Source: Patescibacteria group bacterium (GTDB taxonomy: Bacteria > Patescibacteriota > Minisyncoccia > UBA6257 > UBA9933). From it: DNA of 42,292 nucleotides. The DNA lies in contig JASEIG010000007.1 in the NCBI GenBank assembly GCA_030017615.1, positions 1 to 42,292 on the forward strand, written 5' to 3'. Position numbers and translations under genes: made by a program. The notes beneath the pieces are model-generated. The model made no database searches, was not told the DNA's origin, and worked only from the letters and a program-made list of their open reading frames with translations. This document shows, in pieces, positions 6,196-14,708 of the stretch; the first letter of the stretch is position 1; each line of letters begins with the position of its first letter.

Positions 6196-7824
6196 TTATC
6201 TCATCTCTATTACATAAGCTCCGGGGATAATTTCATTTGCTTTATCGGGCAAAACATAAAAAATATTTTTTTCTTTCTGTTTTTCCGGCGTAAACGTATC
6301 AGTTATAAACATTATTGTTTGAGACGGCATTGGAATCCCGCGCACATCCGTTCCATTGGCGTTTACTATCACATATTTAGGGAGTTCTCGCGGGAGGGCA
6401 TTAAACGTGTTGCCCATATCCGCGTAATTTTGCGCGAAAGCTCCTTGCGTATTCGGGTTTTGTCCCCATTTTATAAAATATGTGTCGTACGCTTCGTAAG
6501 TCATCATCGAGAGAATTAAAATCAAAACGAAATTGATTATTATTTTTTGAAATTTATTGTAACGATTTATTTTATTTTTTATCAATTCATAAAGCCAAAT
6601 TCCGCCAAAACCGGCTAAAATAAAAATCGGCGGAATTAAAAGTATGGCTCTCAACGCGTGCGGCAACCCCTCATTTGATATGACTATCGGGAGAGCCGCG
6701 ACCGCCATCCATGAAAATAAAATTAAAAACGGGAAATTTTGCTCGTTTATAATTTTATGCTTTTCATTTTGTTGACGAGAAAAAATTTTTATTCTTTTAA
6801 ATAACGAATAAAATCCTAAAAATATTCCGATTAGAAAAATAATTCCGACCGGCCAAAAAAGTTCCGGTCTGCTATCATAATTGTGTCTCCAATTTTTATC
6901 TCCGATAAAATTAAACATTCCCGCGGTTTTTAAAATATTCAGCGATAAATCTTTTAGGGGGGTAGGCGAGGAAAAAACGGAAATTTGGCTTGTTCTCCCG
7001 AAAAAGTCCTGCGGATGTTTCGTAAAATACCATCCCAGCGGAGCGACAGTGATTATTGCCGCGACGGAAAAAGAAACAAACATTATCGCCAATTTTTTCA
7101 TATCCAAAAACCCTTTGTTTTTAACCGCATAAAAAACCAAAATCAAGAAAAATATCGCCGGAGCCGCCCGATACGCGATATATGAATGGAATCCCAACCC
7201 AAAAAACAATCCGCCTATTGTCGCGTTAAAAATATATTTATTTTTGCTTAAAGAAAAATTCCGCCTGAATTTATAAAAATCATAATACCTAAATTCGTTC
7301 AGCGATTTCAAAAAGAAATATAAAGACCATGTCAAAAAAAACGGAGCCATTATGGCGCGAAATCCTATGCGTGAAAAATTAATATGCCAAAAAGACGTGG
7401 CGAGTAAAAATGATGAAAACAACGCAATTTTTTCATAATTTTCAATTTGATTACTGGATAATTGAGAATTATTTGATATTTGATAATCGGGAATTGAATA
7501 ATTTTTAAACAGTTCTTTCGCTAAAAAATAAGCTCCTAAGACAGTTAATACTCCGAATATCGCGCTCACTCCCCGCAATGCCCATGGCTGATTCCCGAAT
7601 AATATCACTGACAATGATTGAATGTTTATAAATAATCCCTCTCGTCCGTTATTTTCGGGATAAAACATTTTCCAATTTCCGGTGGCAATTGCCTCAAGCG
7701 CGTTATTTCCGTTCATCGCTTCGTCCGGATAAAGTCCCGGCGGCAATTTGTTTAGATTGTATAAGCGGAAAAACCCCGCTATAATTAAAATAACAAACAA
7801 AAGCAGTAAAGTTTTTTTATTCAT
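6196..7824 (-). CDS. Multispanning GT-C membrane glycosyltransferase (PMT/ArnT-like)
   Basis: 542 residues with about ten hydrophobic segments. The first periplasmic loop has the acidic pair of GT-C enzymes (YPDEAMNGNNA, 32-42), which use a lipid-phosphate sugar donor and transfer sugar to protein or lipid outside the membrane. A later motif, FWHINFSRIGFRAIMAPFF, is typical of this family. Residues 108-132 (7429-7503) are a low-complexity polar stretch (IPDYQISNNSQLSS and so on) whose DNA matches the intergenic AT-rich repeats, so it looks like a repeat inserted into a loop. Acceptor and sugar are unknown. The gene is monocistronic. Confidence 0.82.
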   Translation of the reverse strand: MNKKTLLLLFVILIIAGFFRLYNLNKLPPGLYPDEAMNGNNALEAIATGNWKMFYPENNGREGLFINIQSLSVILFGNQPWALRGVSAIFGVLTVLGAYFLAKELFKNYSIPDYQISNNSQLSSNQIENYEKIALFSSFLLATSFWHINFSRIGFRAIMAPFFLTWSLYFFLKSLNEFRYYDFYKFRRNFSLSKNKYIFNATIGGLFFGLGFHSYIAYRAAPAIFFLILVFYAVKNKGFLDMKKLAIMFVSFSVAAIITVAPLGWYFTKHPQDFFGRTSQISVFSSPTPLKDLSLNILKTAGMFNFIGDKNWRHNYDSRPELFWPVGIIFLIGIFLGFYSLFKRIKIFSRQQNEKHKIINEQNFPFLILFSWMAVAALPIVISNEGLPHALRAILLIPPIFILAGFGGIWLYELIKNKINRYNKFQKIIINFVLILILSMMTYEAYDTYFIKWGQNPNTQGAFAQNYADMGNTFNALPRELPKYVIVNANGTDVRGIPMPSQTIMFITDTFTPEKQKEKNIFYVLPDKANEIIPGAYVIEMR

Positions 7825-7843
7825 ACAACGGGATTAGTGAATT

Positions 7844-7900
7844 GCTGATTGGAAATTAAAATTTTTCAATTTTACAATCTTTCAATCTTGCAATTTTTCT
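7844..7900. repeat. AT-rich CTTTCAAT/TTGCAA repeat tract
   Basis: Degenerate near-tandem units (ATTTTTCAATTTTACAATCT, CTTTCAATCTTGCAATTTTT) fill the gap between the glycosyltransferase and the next gene. It is the first of a family that recurs at every pilus gene junction. Confidence 0.6.
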
Positions 7901-7901
7901 T

Positions 7902-8300
7902 ATGTACAATAATAACATATTGGAAAAAGATATTGAACGGCTTGCGCATGAAGTCAGGGAATTAAGCGCGGAATCAAATGAAACGCCGTCCAAAAAAATA
8001 GTAAAACAGGCGCTTGCGCCCATAATTAAAAATATTCCTTCGGTTCCGCAAACGGACGACGACAATAAAAAAATATCAGACAAAACAGAAAGCAAAATTC
8101 TGCCCGATTATATGAAGGATTCATCGCCGGAAATGAAACTAAAAGTGGAAAAACTTCTTGATATGGTTTTTCATAAAGGGATAGAAAAAGCCGTCGCTGA
8201 AGCCCGCGATGAAGAACCATTTTTTTTGGACGCTTTTCATGACGCGCTCGCCGATAAATTATACGAGGAATTAAAAAAGAGAAACATTATTAAAACATAA
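7902..8300 (+). CDS. Conserved hypothetical partner of the VirD4-like ATPase
   Basis: 132 residues, soluble, mostly helical. The N-terminal third is charged and coil-like (DIERLAHEVRELSAE), followed by a disordered linker and a C-terminal helical domain (residues 67-130: LPDYMKDSSPEMKLKVEKLLDM, then EEPFFLDAFHDALADKLYEELKKR). Its stop codon is 2 bases before the ATG of the ATPase gene, which implies translational coupling and a shared process. I recognise this gene pair as common in CPR genomes but know no function. An adaptor or regulatory role for the ATPase is an inference. Confidence 0.7.
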   Translation: MYNNNILEKDIERLAHEVRELSAESNETPSKKIVKQALAPIIKNIPSVPQTDDDNKKISDKTESKILPDYMKDSSPEMKLKVEKLLDMVFHKGIEKAVAEARDEEPFFLDAFHDALADKLYEELKKRNIIKT

Positions 8301-8302
8301 AA

Positions 8303-10666
8303 ATGTTATTTCAACCTGTTTTTATAGCGATAATTTTTGTTTTGGCGGCAACAACCTTATTTTTTGTCTTTAAAAAAGCCAAAACAATCCGTCTTTTAAA
8401 ATCTCTGGATTTAAGGTTGCTTTCAATTCGTTTGTCTCAAAAATCAAAAAAAGATTCTAATCAAACCGCGGATTGGAAAGATGAAATAAACGCCACTGCC
8501 CAGCTGGCAAGTATTTTATCCGGACTAAACACTCCTTTTTCGCTTGAGGCGGCGGTTCATCACATTGGCGAAGAAATTCATTTTTACGTGGGCGTGCCGA
8601 AAAATTCACTGGAAACTGTCAGCCGTCAAATTGAGGGATTATTTAAAAACGCGCAAATAGAGCCGGTTGACGATTATAATATTTTCAGTTCGTCGGGCGA
8701 AAACACGGGAGTTTTTTTAAAACAAAAATATTCTTACGCTTTGCCTGTTAGAACGTACATGGAAGCGAATATTGACACATTCGCGCCCATTCTTTCCGCT
8801 TTTTCAAAAATAAACGAAATTGGCGAGGGCGGCGCAATCCAGATTTTAGCCAAGCTCGCGCCCAAAAGCGCTAAAAAATCCTTAACACATATAATTTCAC
8901 GGCTAAAACAAGGAGCGAAAGCCGAAGAAGTTTTACAGGGTCCAAAAATCACTTTTCAAGATATTAAAAAAGCCGCGCTGGGGACAAGCGAAAAAAACAA
9001 AGAAGAAAAAACAATCATTAATGAAGAAGCGGTAAAGTCCGTAGAAGCTAAAATATCCAAACCTCTTTTGCTTGTCAATATCCGCGCGCTCGCGTCGGCT
9101 CCCAGCCCGTATCAAGCCAACGCCATTTTAGAGGGAATCACTCACGGGTTTTCCCAGTTTACCGCTCCCTTGAGACAGGAATTTAAAATTATCAAACCGC
9201 GCGACCTTAAAAAGTTTTTTTATCAGTATTCATTCAGATATTTTAACGAAAGCGACGCCGTTATTTTAAATACCGAAGAACTCGCCAGTATTTTTCATTT
9301 ACCGACATCATCCACGGACATTCCCAATATCAAATGGGTTCACGCAAAAGAAGCGATTCCTCCGAACAATCTTTTACGTGAAGGAACTTTAATAGGGGAA
9401 AGCGCTTTTAGGAGAGAAAGAAAACAAATTTACATCGGAGACGAAGACAGAAAACGCCATATTTACATAATCGGGCAAACCGGGACGGGAAAATCAACTT
9501 TAATGGTTAATATGGCGGCTGACGATATCAAAAAGGGAAAAGGCATTGCCATAATAGACCCGCACGGAGAACTGATTGAATCCGTTTTGAATTTTATTCC
9601 TCAACACAGAGCCGACGATGTTATTATTTTTGACCCGGGCGATTTAATAAAGCCGCTTGGAATGAATATATTTGAATACGATTTTAACAAACCGGAGCAA
9701 AAAACTTTTATTGTCAACGAGATGTTCAGTATTTTGGACAAACTTTACGATATGAAGGTCGCCGGCGGTCCGATGTTTGAGCAATACACCAAAAACGCAA
9801 TTCTGCTTTTAATGGAAGATATGGCGAACGAACCTGCCACTTTAATGGAAATTCCGCGCATATTTACGGACTCTGAATTCAGAAACAGAAAACTTGCGCG
9901 CATTGCCAATCCGACTGTGATTGATTTTTGGGAAAAAGAAGCGGTTAAAGCCAGCGGGGAACATTCTCTCGCCAATATGTCCGCTTATATCACTTCCAAA
10001 TTTAACAATTTTATTTCAAACGATTATCTGCGCCCGATTATTGGCCAGCCGAAATCCGCTTTTAATTTTCGCCAAATAATGGATGGCGGGAAAATTTTAC
10101 TGGTTAACTTGTCCAAGGGGAAAATCGGCGATATTAACGCGAACCTTCTCGGCATGATTGTTGTCGGAAAGATTTTAATGGCCGCCTTGTCGCGTGTTGA
10201 CACCGAACAAAAAAACAGACGCGACTTTAATTTATTTATTGATGAATTTCAAAATTTTTCCACCGATTCTATCTCCGCCATTCTTTCCGAAGCCAGAAAA
10301 TACGGCTTAAATATCACTGTGGCGCACCAATTTATCGCCCAACTCACGGAAAAAATCAGGGATGCTATTTTTGGAAATGTCGGTTCAAAAATTGTTTTCA
10401 GGGTCGGTGTGCAGGACGCGGAATTTTTAGTGAAGGAATTTGAGCCGGTTTTTGACCAAAATGATTTGATTAATATCGCCAATTTTAACGCTTATATAAA
10501 AATGTTGGTAAACGGCCAGACAACCAATCCGTTTAATATTAAAACTATTCCTTTCGGTCCCGGCAACGAAGGCAATATTGAAAAATTAAAAGAATTATCC
10601 CGATTAAAATACGGTCGCGAACGCCGTGAAGTGGAAGAAGAAATTTTGAAAAGATTAAGGGGATAG
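8303..10666 (+). CDS. VirD4/TraG-like type IV secretion ATPase
   Basis: 787 residues. An N-terminal membrane segment (about 4-24) and a roughly 350-residue N-terminal region precede an FtsK/HerA-type ATPase: Walker A GQTGTGKS at 391-398, then AIIDPHGE, a Walker B-like NLFIDEFQNF, and the sensor region ARKYGLNITVAHQF, all typical of TraM-recognition/VirD4 coupling proteins. Such proteins pump DNA or protein through a membrane channel. No relaxase or mating-pair genes are nearby. The neighbours are the coupled small gene upstream, and comF and pilus genes downstream, so a role in DNA handling or uptake is plausible but unproven. Confidence 0.85.
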   Translation: MLFQPVFIAIIFVLAATTLFFVFKKAKTIRLLKSLDLRLLSIRLSQKSKKDSNQTADWKDEINATAQLASILSGLNTPFSLEAAVHHIGEEIHFYVGVPKNSLETVSRQIEGLFKNAQIEPVDDYNIFSSSGENTGVFLKQKYSYALPVRTYMEANIDTFAPILSAFSKINEIGEGGAIQILAKLAPKSAKKSLTHIISRLKQGAKAEEVLQGPKITFQDIKKAALGTSEKNKEEKTIINEEAVKSVEAKISKPLLLVNIRALASAPSPYQANAILEGITHGFSQFTAPLRQEFKIIKPRDLKKFFYQYSFRYFNESDAVILNTEELASIFHLPTSSTDIPNIKWVHAKEAIPPNNLLREGTLIGESAFRRERKQIYIGDEDRKRHIYIIGQTGTGKSTLMVNMAADDIKKGKGIAIIDPHGELIESVLNFIPQHRADDVIIFDPGDLIKPLGMNIFEYDFNKPEQKTFIVNEMFSILDKLYDMKVAGGPMFEQYTKNAILLLMEDMANEPATLMEIPRIFTDSEFRNRKLARIANPTVIDFWEKEAVKASGEHSLANMSAYITSKFNNFISNDYLRPIIGQPKSAFNFRQIMDGGKILLVNLSKGKIGDINANLLGMIVVGKILMAALSRVDTEQKNRRDFNLFIDEFQNFSTDSISAILSEARKYGLNITVAHQFIAQLTEKIRDAIFGNVGSKIVFRVGVQDAEFLVKEFEPVFDQNDLINIANFNAYIKMLVNGQTTNPFNIKTIPFGPGNEGNIEKLKELSRLKYGRERREVEEEILKRLRG

Positions 10667-10667
10667 G

Positions 10668-10712
10668 CAATCAAGTAATTGAGTAATTAGGTAATTAAGA
10701 AATTATAATAAC
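10668..10712. repeat. GTAATTGAGTAATTAG-type repeat
   Basis: Short direct units (AAGTAATTGA, GTAATTAG, GTAATTAAG) fill the gap between the VirD4-like ATPase and the small membrane protein gene. It is a relative of the TTACCAA style seen inside pilD. Confidence 0.5.
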
Positions 10713-10726
10713 TAACCTCTTACTTT

Positions 10727-11068
10727 ATGATTTCTAAAATTAAAAACGATAAAAATCTCAAAATAATTTTTGCGGCGAGCTTTATTATTTTTTTGGCAGC
10801 TGCCGGTGTTATTTTCGCCGATTTTGGGAATAAAAACGAACCCGTAATAATTCATTTTGACGCGTATAAAGGGATTGACCATATCGGAAACAAGATTGAG
10901 ATGTTCGGAATTTTATTTTTAGAAATGACAATTCTTTTGGTAAATTTATTTTTATCCGATTTTATTTACAGTCGGGAAAGATTTTTTTCCTATGTTTTAG
11001 GTTTTGTAAATCTCGTAATCAGCGCATTAGTCTTTATCGCGGCCATCGCCATTAATTCAATAAACTGA
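10727..11068 (+). CDS. Small integral membrane protein, function unknown
   Basis: 113 residues with three hydrophobic segments (about 12-31, 57-78 and 88-108) and an extracytoplasmic loop FGNKNEPVIIHFDAYKGIDH between the first two. This two-part layout resembles small CPR membrane proteins with a conserved first loop, but no named domain is recognised. It follows the VirD4-like gene by 60 bases, a gap holding a short GTAATT-type repeat. It may be in the same operon. There is no Shine-Dalgarno site. Confidence 0.6.
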   Translation: MISKIKNDKNLKIIFAASFIIFLAAAGVIFADFGNKNEPVIIHFDAYKGIDHIGNKIEMFGILFLEMTILLVNLFLSDFIYSRERFFSYVLGFVNLVISALVFIAAIAINSIN

Positions 11069-11138
11069 TTATCTATGTAGATTTATGCGAATGCCGGTAG
11101 TTCAAAATAATATTTAATCTTAATACTAACTGCCGTTT

Positions 11139-11861
11139 CTACGCTTTTGCCAAAACCAAGGCGATAATATTTTTTGCGCCGCCCTCTTTTAAAGTTCTGG
11201 CGGCTTCGCTTATAGTGGCGCCTGAAGTGTACACGTCGTCAATTAAAATAATATTTTTATCCGCGGCGGATTTAAAATCCGATATTTTAAACGCGCCGGC
11301 CGTGTTTTTCTTCCTGTTTTCATATTTTTTTTCTTGCGCTTGCGGACAAGTTTTTTTAATTCTTTTTAAAACAGGATTGACTTCCAAATTAAATTCTTTG
11401 CCGACAAATTCAGCCAATAATTCCGACTGATTATACCCGCGAAAACGTTCCCGTGATTTATGCAGGGGAATTGGTATTATTATGAAATCATTAAGTTTTA
11501 AATTCATCGTTTTCAAATAAGAAACCATTATGTTTCCCAGCGCCGGCGCAAGCCATTTAAGATGCTGATATTTAAAATTATAAATCAAATTTTGCAGTGT
11601 CTCGTTGTTAAAATCGGAAACCGCTCCAAGCAAATAAGGAAACTCTTTAAATTTTTCATTTTTATGGCCGCATATTCGCTTGTTTTCGGGCAATCTCGCT
11701 TGGCATATGGGGCAAAATAACGTATTATTAATTTGAATTAAAGCCAAGCAGTCATCGCAAACAAATTTATTGTTTTTTTCAGCAATGATACGCTTGCGAC
11801 AATTGGCGCAAATAGGAGGAAAAAGAATATTTAAAACAAACTCTTTAAGTTGAAAAACCAT
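11139..11861 (-). CDS. comF: ComF family phosphoribosyltransferase-like protein
   Basis: 240 residues. Two N-terminal zinc-ribbon-like cysteine clusters (C18, C21, C35, C38 and C50, C53, C64) precede a phosphoribosyltransferase domain with the PRPP signature IILIDDVYTSGAT (204-216). ComF acts in natural transformation in several bacteria, probably with the ComFA translocase on the cytoplasmic side. Standing beside the pilus locus and on the opposite strand from pilM, it supports a DNA-uptake role for this region. Family assignment is firm; the reaction is not established in general. Confidence 0.9.
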   Translation of the reverse strand: MVFQLKEFVLNILFPPICANCRKRIIAEKNNKFVCDDCLALIQINNTLFCPICQARLPENKRICGHKNEKFKEFPYLLGAVSDFNNETLQNLIYNFKYQHLKWLAPALGNIMVSYLKTMNLKLNDFIIIPIPLHKSRERFRGYNQSELLAEFVGKEFNLEVNPVLKRIKKTCPQAQEKKYENRKKNTAGAFKISDFKSAADKNIILIDDVYTSGATISEAARTLKEGGAKNIIALVLAKA

Positions 11862-11930
11862 TTTGATTAGATAAAAAATAAAAATTGCGTTTTAAACTTC
11901 GCAATTCAACAGATTTAATTTTTATTGGAT

Positions 11931-13007
11931 ATGCTTAATTTTATTAAAAATTTATTTAGTTCTCAATCTTATTTAGGCGTTGATATCGGGACTACCGCCA
12001 TAAAAATAGCTGAAATTGCCAAAGGGAAGTATAACCCCGAACTTAAAAACTACGGCATTTTGGAAAGTTACGGCCATTTGGAAAGAATAAACAACGCCAT
12101 CCAAACAAGCTCTCTTAAATTAATGGAGAATGACACGGTGGAACTTTTAAAAACCATTTTATCCCAATCTAAATTCAAGGCTAAAGAAGTAGTTGCTTCT
12201 ATTCCGCCCTTTTCGGTTTTTACCACTCTTCTTGAAATTCCTCAAATGAAAAATGAGGATATTGCTAAAACTATGCAATATCAGGTAAAACAATATATTC
12301 CTTTGCCGGTTTCGGAAGTTACTCTGGATTGGTTTATGGTGGGCGAAAGACAGGACGATCAGGGGTTTATTAAACAGCAAATTCTCCTTGTTTCCGTCCC
12401 CAATGAAGTGATTGAAAAGTATAAAAAAATTTTTAAACTTGCCGGCCTTGTTCTTAAATCGGTTGAAATTGAAAGTCTTAGTATTATAAGAGCGCTTGCT
12501 TATCAGGAACCTAAACCAACTCTAATTGTTGATGTCGGCGCCAGGTCCACAAATATCGCCGCGATTGACAATGGAGCGCTGAAATATAATTACCAATCTG
12601 ATTTTGCCGGCGCGTCTTTAACGCAAACTTTAGCAAGCGGTTTGGGAATAAATATCAGACGCGCTGAAAAATTAAAAAAAGAACAGGGAATAGTCGCAAG
12701 AGGCGGAGAATATGAATTATCCACATTGATGTTGCCCCTGCTGGATGCTATAATATCGGAAGCGAAAAGAGCGAAAAATAATTACGAAAAAAGTTTCAGC
12801 CGGAATATTGAACAGATAATTTTAGCCGGAGGCGGAGCGAAACTTCTGGGAATTACTGATTATTTTACAGAACAAATCGGACTGCCTGTTTATGTCGGAA
12901 ATCCATTTTTAAAGGTTTCTTATCCCGCGGCTATTGAACCGATTATTAAGGATTTAGGGCCAAGTTTTTCCGTCGCAATCGGACTGGGAATTCGGGAATT
13001 CATTTAA
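11931..13007 (+). CDS. pilM: Type IV pilus assembly protein PilM
   Basis: Actin-like ATPase of the pilus inner-membrane platform. It begins with a short helix (LNFIKNLF), then SYLGVDIGTTAIKIAEI (phosphate-1 motif), TLIVDVGARSTNIA (phosphate-2) and an adenosine-type motif IILAGGGAKLLGI near the end. The N-terminal peptide of PilM normally binds PilN. The ATG at 11931 is preferred over TTG at 11925. It is the first gene of the plus-strand pilus locus, followed by pilN-, pilO- and pilP-like genes as in other bacteria. Length, 358 residues, is normal. Confidence 0.93.
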   Translation: MLNFIKNLFSSQSYLGVDIGTTAIKIAEIAKGKYNPELKNYGILESYGHLERINNAIQTSSLKLMENDTVELLKTILSQSKFKAKEVVASIPPFSVFTTLLEIPQMKNEDIAKTMQYQVKQYIPLPVSEVTLDWFMVGERQDDQGFIKQQILLVSVPNEVIEKYKKIFKLAGLVLKSVEIESLSIIRALAYQEPKPTLIVDVGARSTNIAAIDNGALKYNYQSDFAGASLTQTLASGLGINIRRAEKLKKEQGIVARGGEYELSTLMLPLLDAIISEAKRAKNNYEKSFSRNIEQIILAGGGAKLLGITDYFTEQIGLPVYVGNPFLKVSYPAAIEPIIKDLGPSFSVAIGLGIREFI

Positions 13008-13009
13008 AA

Positions 13010-13111
13010 AATTTCAAGATTGAAAGTTGAAAAATTAAATGAGAAACTATGAAATTAAAAAATATTAAATCTTTCAATCAGCAATCTAGCAATCAGTAAT
13101 TAGCAATTATT
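13010..13111. repeat. AT-rich repeat tract between pilM and pilN
   Basis: Contains inverted and direct units of the CTTTCAATC / TTGAAAGATT / AGCAATC family (for example ATTGAAAGTTGAAAAATT and AATCTTTCAATCAGCAATCT), so parts of the tract can pair with each other. Confidence 0.6.
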
Positions 13112-13114
13112 ATT

Positions 13115-13663
13115 GTGCCTTACACTCAATCTTTTCTTGAAGAACAATTAAAAAAAGGCGGGAATATATCAATCGGATGGCCGTGGAAGTTATTTACTTT
13201 CAGCGCGATTGCTTTTACAACTATGATCGCGGTATTTTTGGGAATAAAGCTTGGTTATCAATCGTATGTTAAAACGCAACTGGAAAAAGTTGACCAAAAC
13301 ATAACCCAGCTCAACGCTTCTTTTTCTGAAGAACAGGAAAAAAATTTTATGGTCTTTTATTCCCAGCTTAACAATATTCAAAGTCTGATTCAGGATCGCC
13401 GGTTAGCGTCCGCATTTTTTGATTTTCTTGAAAAAAATACCATTAAAAGCGTTTATTACAGAAATACCAATTTTGATTTTAAAAATTCGGAAGTTAAACT
13501 AGATGGTATAGCTCCAAATTATGAAATAATTTCTCAACAAATGGAAATATTCGGAAAATCTTCTCAAATTGTCAGAGTTGTTTTAAATAGCTCTAAAATG
13601 TCGGATATAAAAGGAGAAGGAATTATTTTTTCAATTAGGATGAATTTTAACTTATTAAAGTAA
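13115..13663 (+). CDS. PilN-like pilus platform protein
   Basis: 182 residues. A short cytoplasmic N-terminus is followed by one membrane span (about 24-50, WKLFTFSAIAFTTMIAVFLGI), a coiled-coil (QLEKVDQNITQLNASFSEEQE) and a small ferredoxin-like domain. This is the architecture of PilN, which couples PilM in the cytoplasm to PilO outside the membrane. It starts at GTG; no ATG lies nearby. Sequence identity to named PilN proteins is low, so the assignment leans on position after pilM and on topology. Confidence 0.75.
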   Translation: MPYTQSFLEEQLKKGGNISIGWPWKLFTFSAIAFTTMIAVFLGIKLGYQSYVKTQLEKVDQNITQLNASFSEEQEKNFMVFYSQLNNIQSLIQDRRLASAFFDFLEKNTIKSVYYRNTNFDFKNSEVKLDGIAPNYEIISQQMEIFGKSSQIVRVVLNSSKMSDIKGEGIIFSIRMNFNLLK

Positions 13664-13673
13664 TATTACTGGG

Positions 13674-14243
13674 ATGAAGAATTCTTTTAAAAGAGTTTTA
13701 AGTATTTTAATTTCCGTCGTTTTATTAATCGGTTCTGTTTTGATTTATTCTAATCTTATTAAGACGGCATACGAAGAAGCCAAGGCGCAAAAAAGCGAAT
13801 TAATTTCCAAAGAAAAGCAATATGACGATATGCAAAATATTGTCAATCAAACACAAAATCTATTTTCATTTTATCAGGATTCCGCTCAGGCTCAAAATAG
13901 CATTTCCGCTATTTTGCCGGTTAACTCCGCCGTTCCCCAAGCCGTTTATCAGATTAGCGGGATTGCCGCTAAAAATGGATTGCGGCTTCAAACCATCGGT
14001 TCCAAAGAATTGGCGATAACACCTTCATTAATCCCTTCTTTAATTAAGGGCGTTGGAACATTAAGATTTTCAGGGCAACTTGCCGGCAGTTATGAATCTT
14101 TTAAGAGTTTTATGTTAGACATGGAATCCAACGCGCGGCTCTTTAATTTTAGTAGTTTAAAATTAGAAAAATACGGAGGTTCGACCGGCGCAAATTCACT
14201 TAATTATAATTTTGAAATAGACGCCTATTATCAAACACAATAA
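13674..14243 (+). CDS. PilO-like pilus platform protein
   Basis: 189 residues: one N-terminal membrane span (about 9-27, LSILISVVLLIGSVLIYSN), a coiled coil (AYEEAKAQKSELISKEKQYDDMQNIV) and a periplasmic-type alpha/beta domain. This matches PilO, the dimer partner of PilN. It begins 11 bases after the pilN-like stop. The C-terminal domain includes a run about comparing states on a single fold (GLRLQTIG, LRFSGQLAGSYESFKSFMLDME), typical of PilO. Assignment rests on architecture and gene order. Confidence 0.78.
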   Translation: MKNSFKRVLSILISVVLLIGSVLIYSNLIKTAYEEAKAQKSELISKEKQYDDMQNIVNQTQNLFSFYQDSAQAQNSISAILPVNSAVPQAVYQISGIAAKNGLRLQTIGSKELAITPSLIPSLIKGVGTLRFSGQLAGSYESFKSFMLDMESNARLFNFSSLKLEKYGGSTGANSLNYNFEIDAYYQTQ

Positions 14244-14344
14244 AAATTGCAAAATTGAAAGATTGAAAATTGAAAAATTGATAAAAATACAAAATAAAAA
14301 ATCTTAAATCTTTCAATCAGCAATCTGGCAATTAGCAATATTAT
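14244..14344. repeat. AT-rich repeat tract between pilO and the pilP-like gene
   Basis: Units such as AAATTGCAAAATTGAAAGAT, then AATCTTTCAATCAGCAATCT. The second part is nearly the same as the tract at 13010-13111. Confidence 0.6.
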
Positions 14345-14347
14345 TTC

Positions 14348-14641
14348 ATGGCTATAACATTTGAAGAAGAAAAAAAGAAAATAAATTGGTCTGCGGTTGT
14401 TGTAATCGGTTTTATTGTGGCGGCTATTGGAACGGCAGTTTACTATTTGTTTTTTATAACCCCGCCGCTGGTAGAAACGATTATTTCTCCGAAATTAAAA
14501 ACTATTTCCGAAATCAGCAAATTAAATTTTGATTTTCAGGGAGCGTTGAATAATTTATCTTCAAAAAACTTAAAAAACATTGTTGAATTTAATCCCGCTC
14601 CTCAGGAATCCATAGGGAAAAACAATCCATTTTTCCCATAA
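14348..14641 (+). CDS. Small PilP-position pilus membrane protein
   Basis: 97 residues with a cytoplasmic charged start (FEEEKKKINW), one membrane span (about 16-38) and a short external tail ending NNPFFP. The Asn-Pro-Phe-x-Pro end and the position after pilO recall PilP, which links the platform to the outer-membrane secretin. PilP has a beta domain, absent here, and no secretin gene is present, as expected for a monoderm-like envelope. Its role could be a simplified platform subunit; that is inference. Confidence 0.6.
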   Translation: MAITFEEEKKKINWSAVVVIGFIVAAIGTAVYYLFFITPPLVETIISPKLKTISEISKLNFDFQGALNNLSSKNLKNIVEFNPAPQESIGKNNPFFP

Positions 14642-14706
14642 ATTGCTAATTGAAAAATTAGAAAATTAAATCTTGTAATCTTACAATCTGCAATTTTGTA
14701 ATTATA
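14642..14706. repeat. AT-rich repeat tract before pilB
   Basis: TTGCTAATTG-type and CTTGTAATCTTACAATCTGC units fill the 67-base gap. Confidence 0.55.
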
Positions 14707-14708
14707 TT

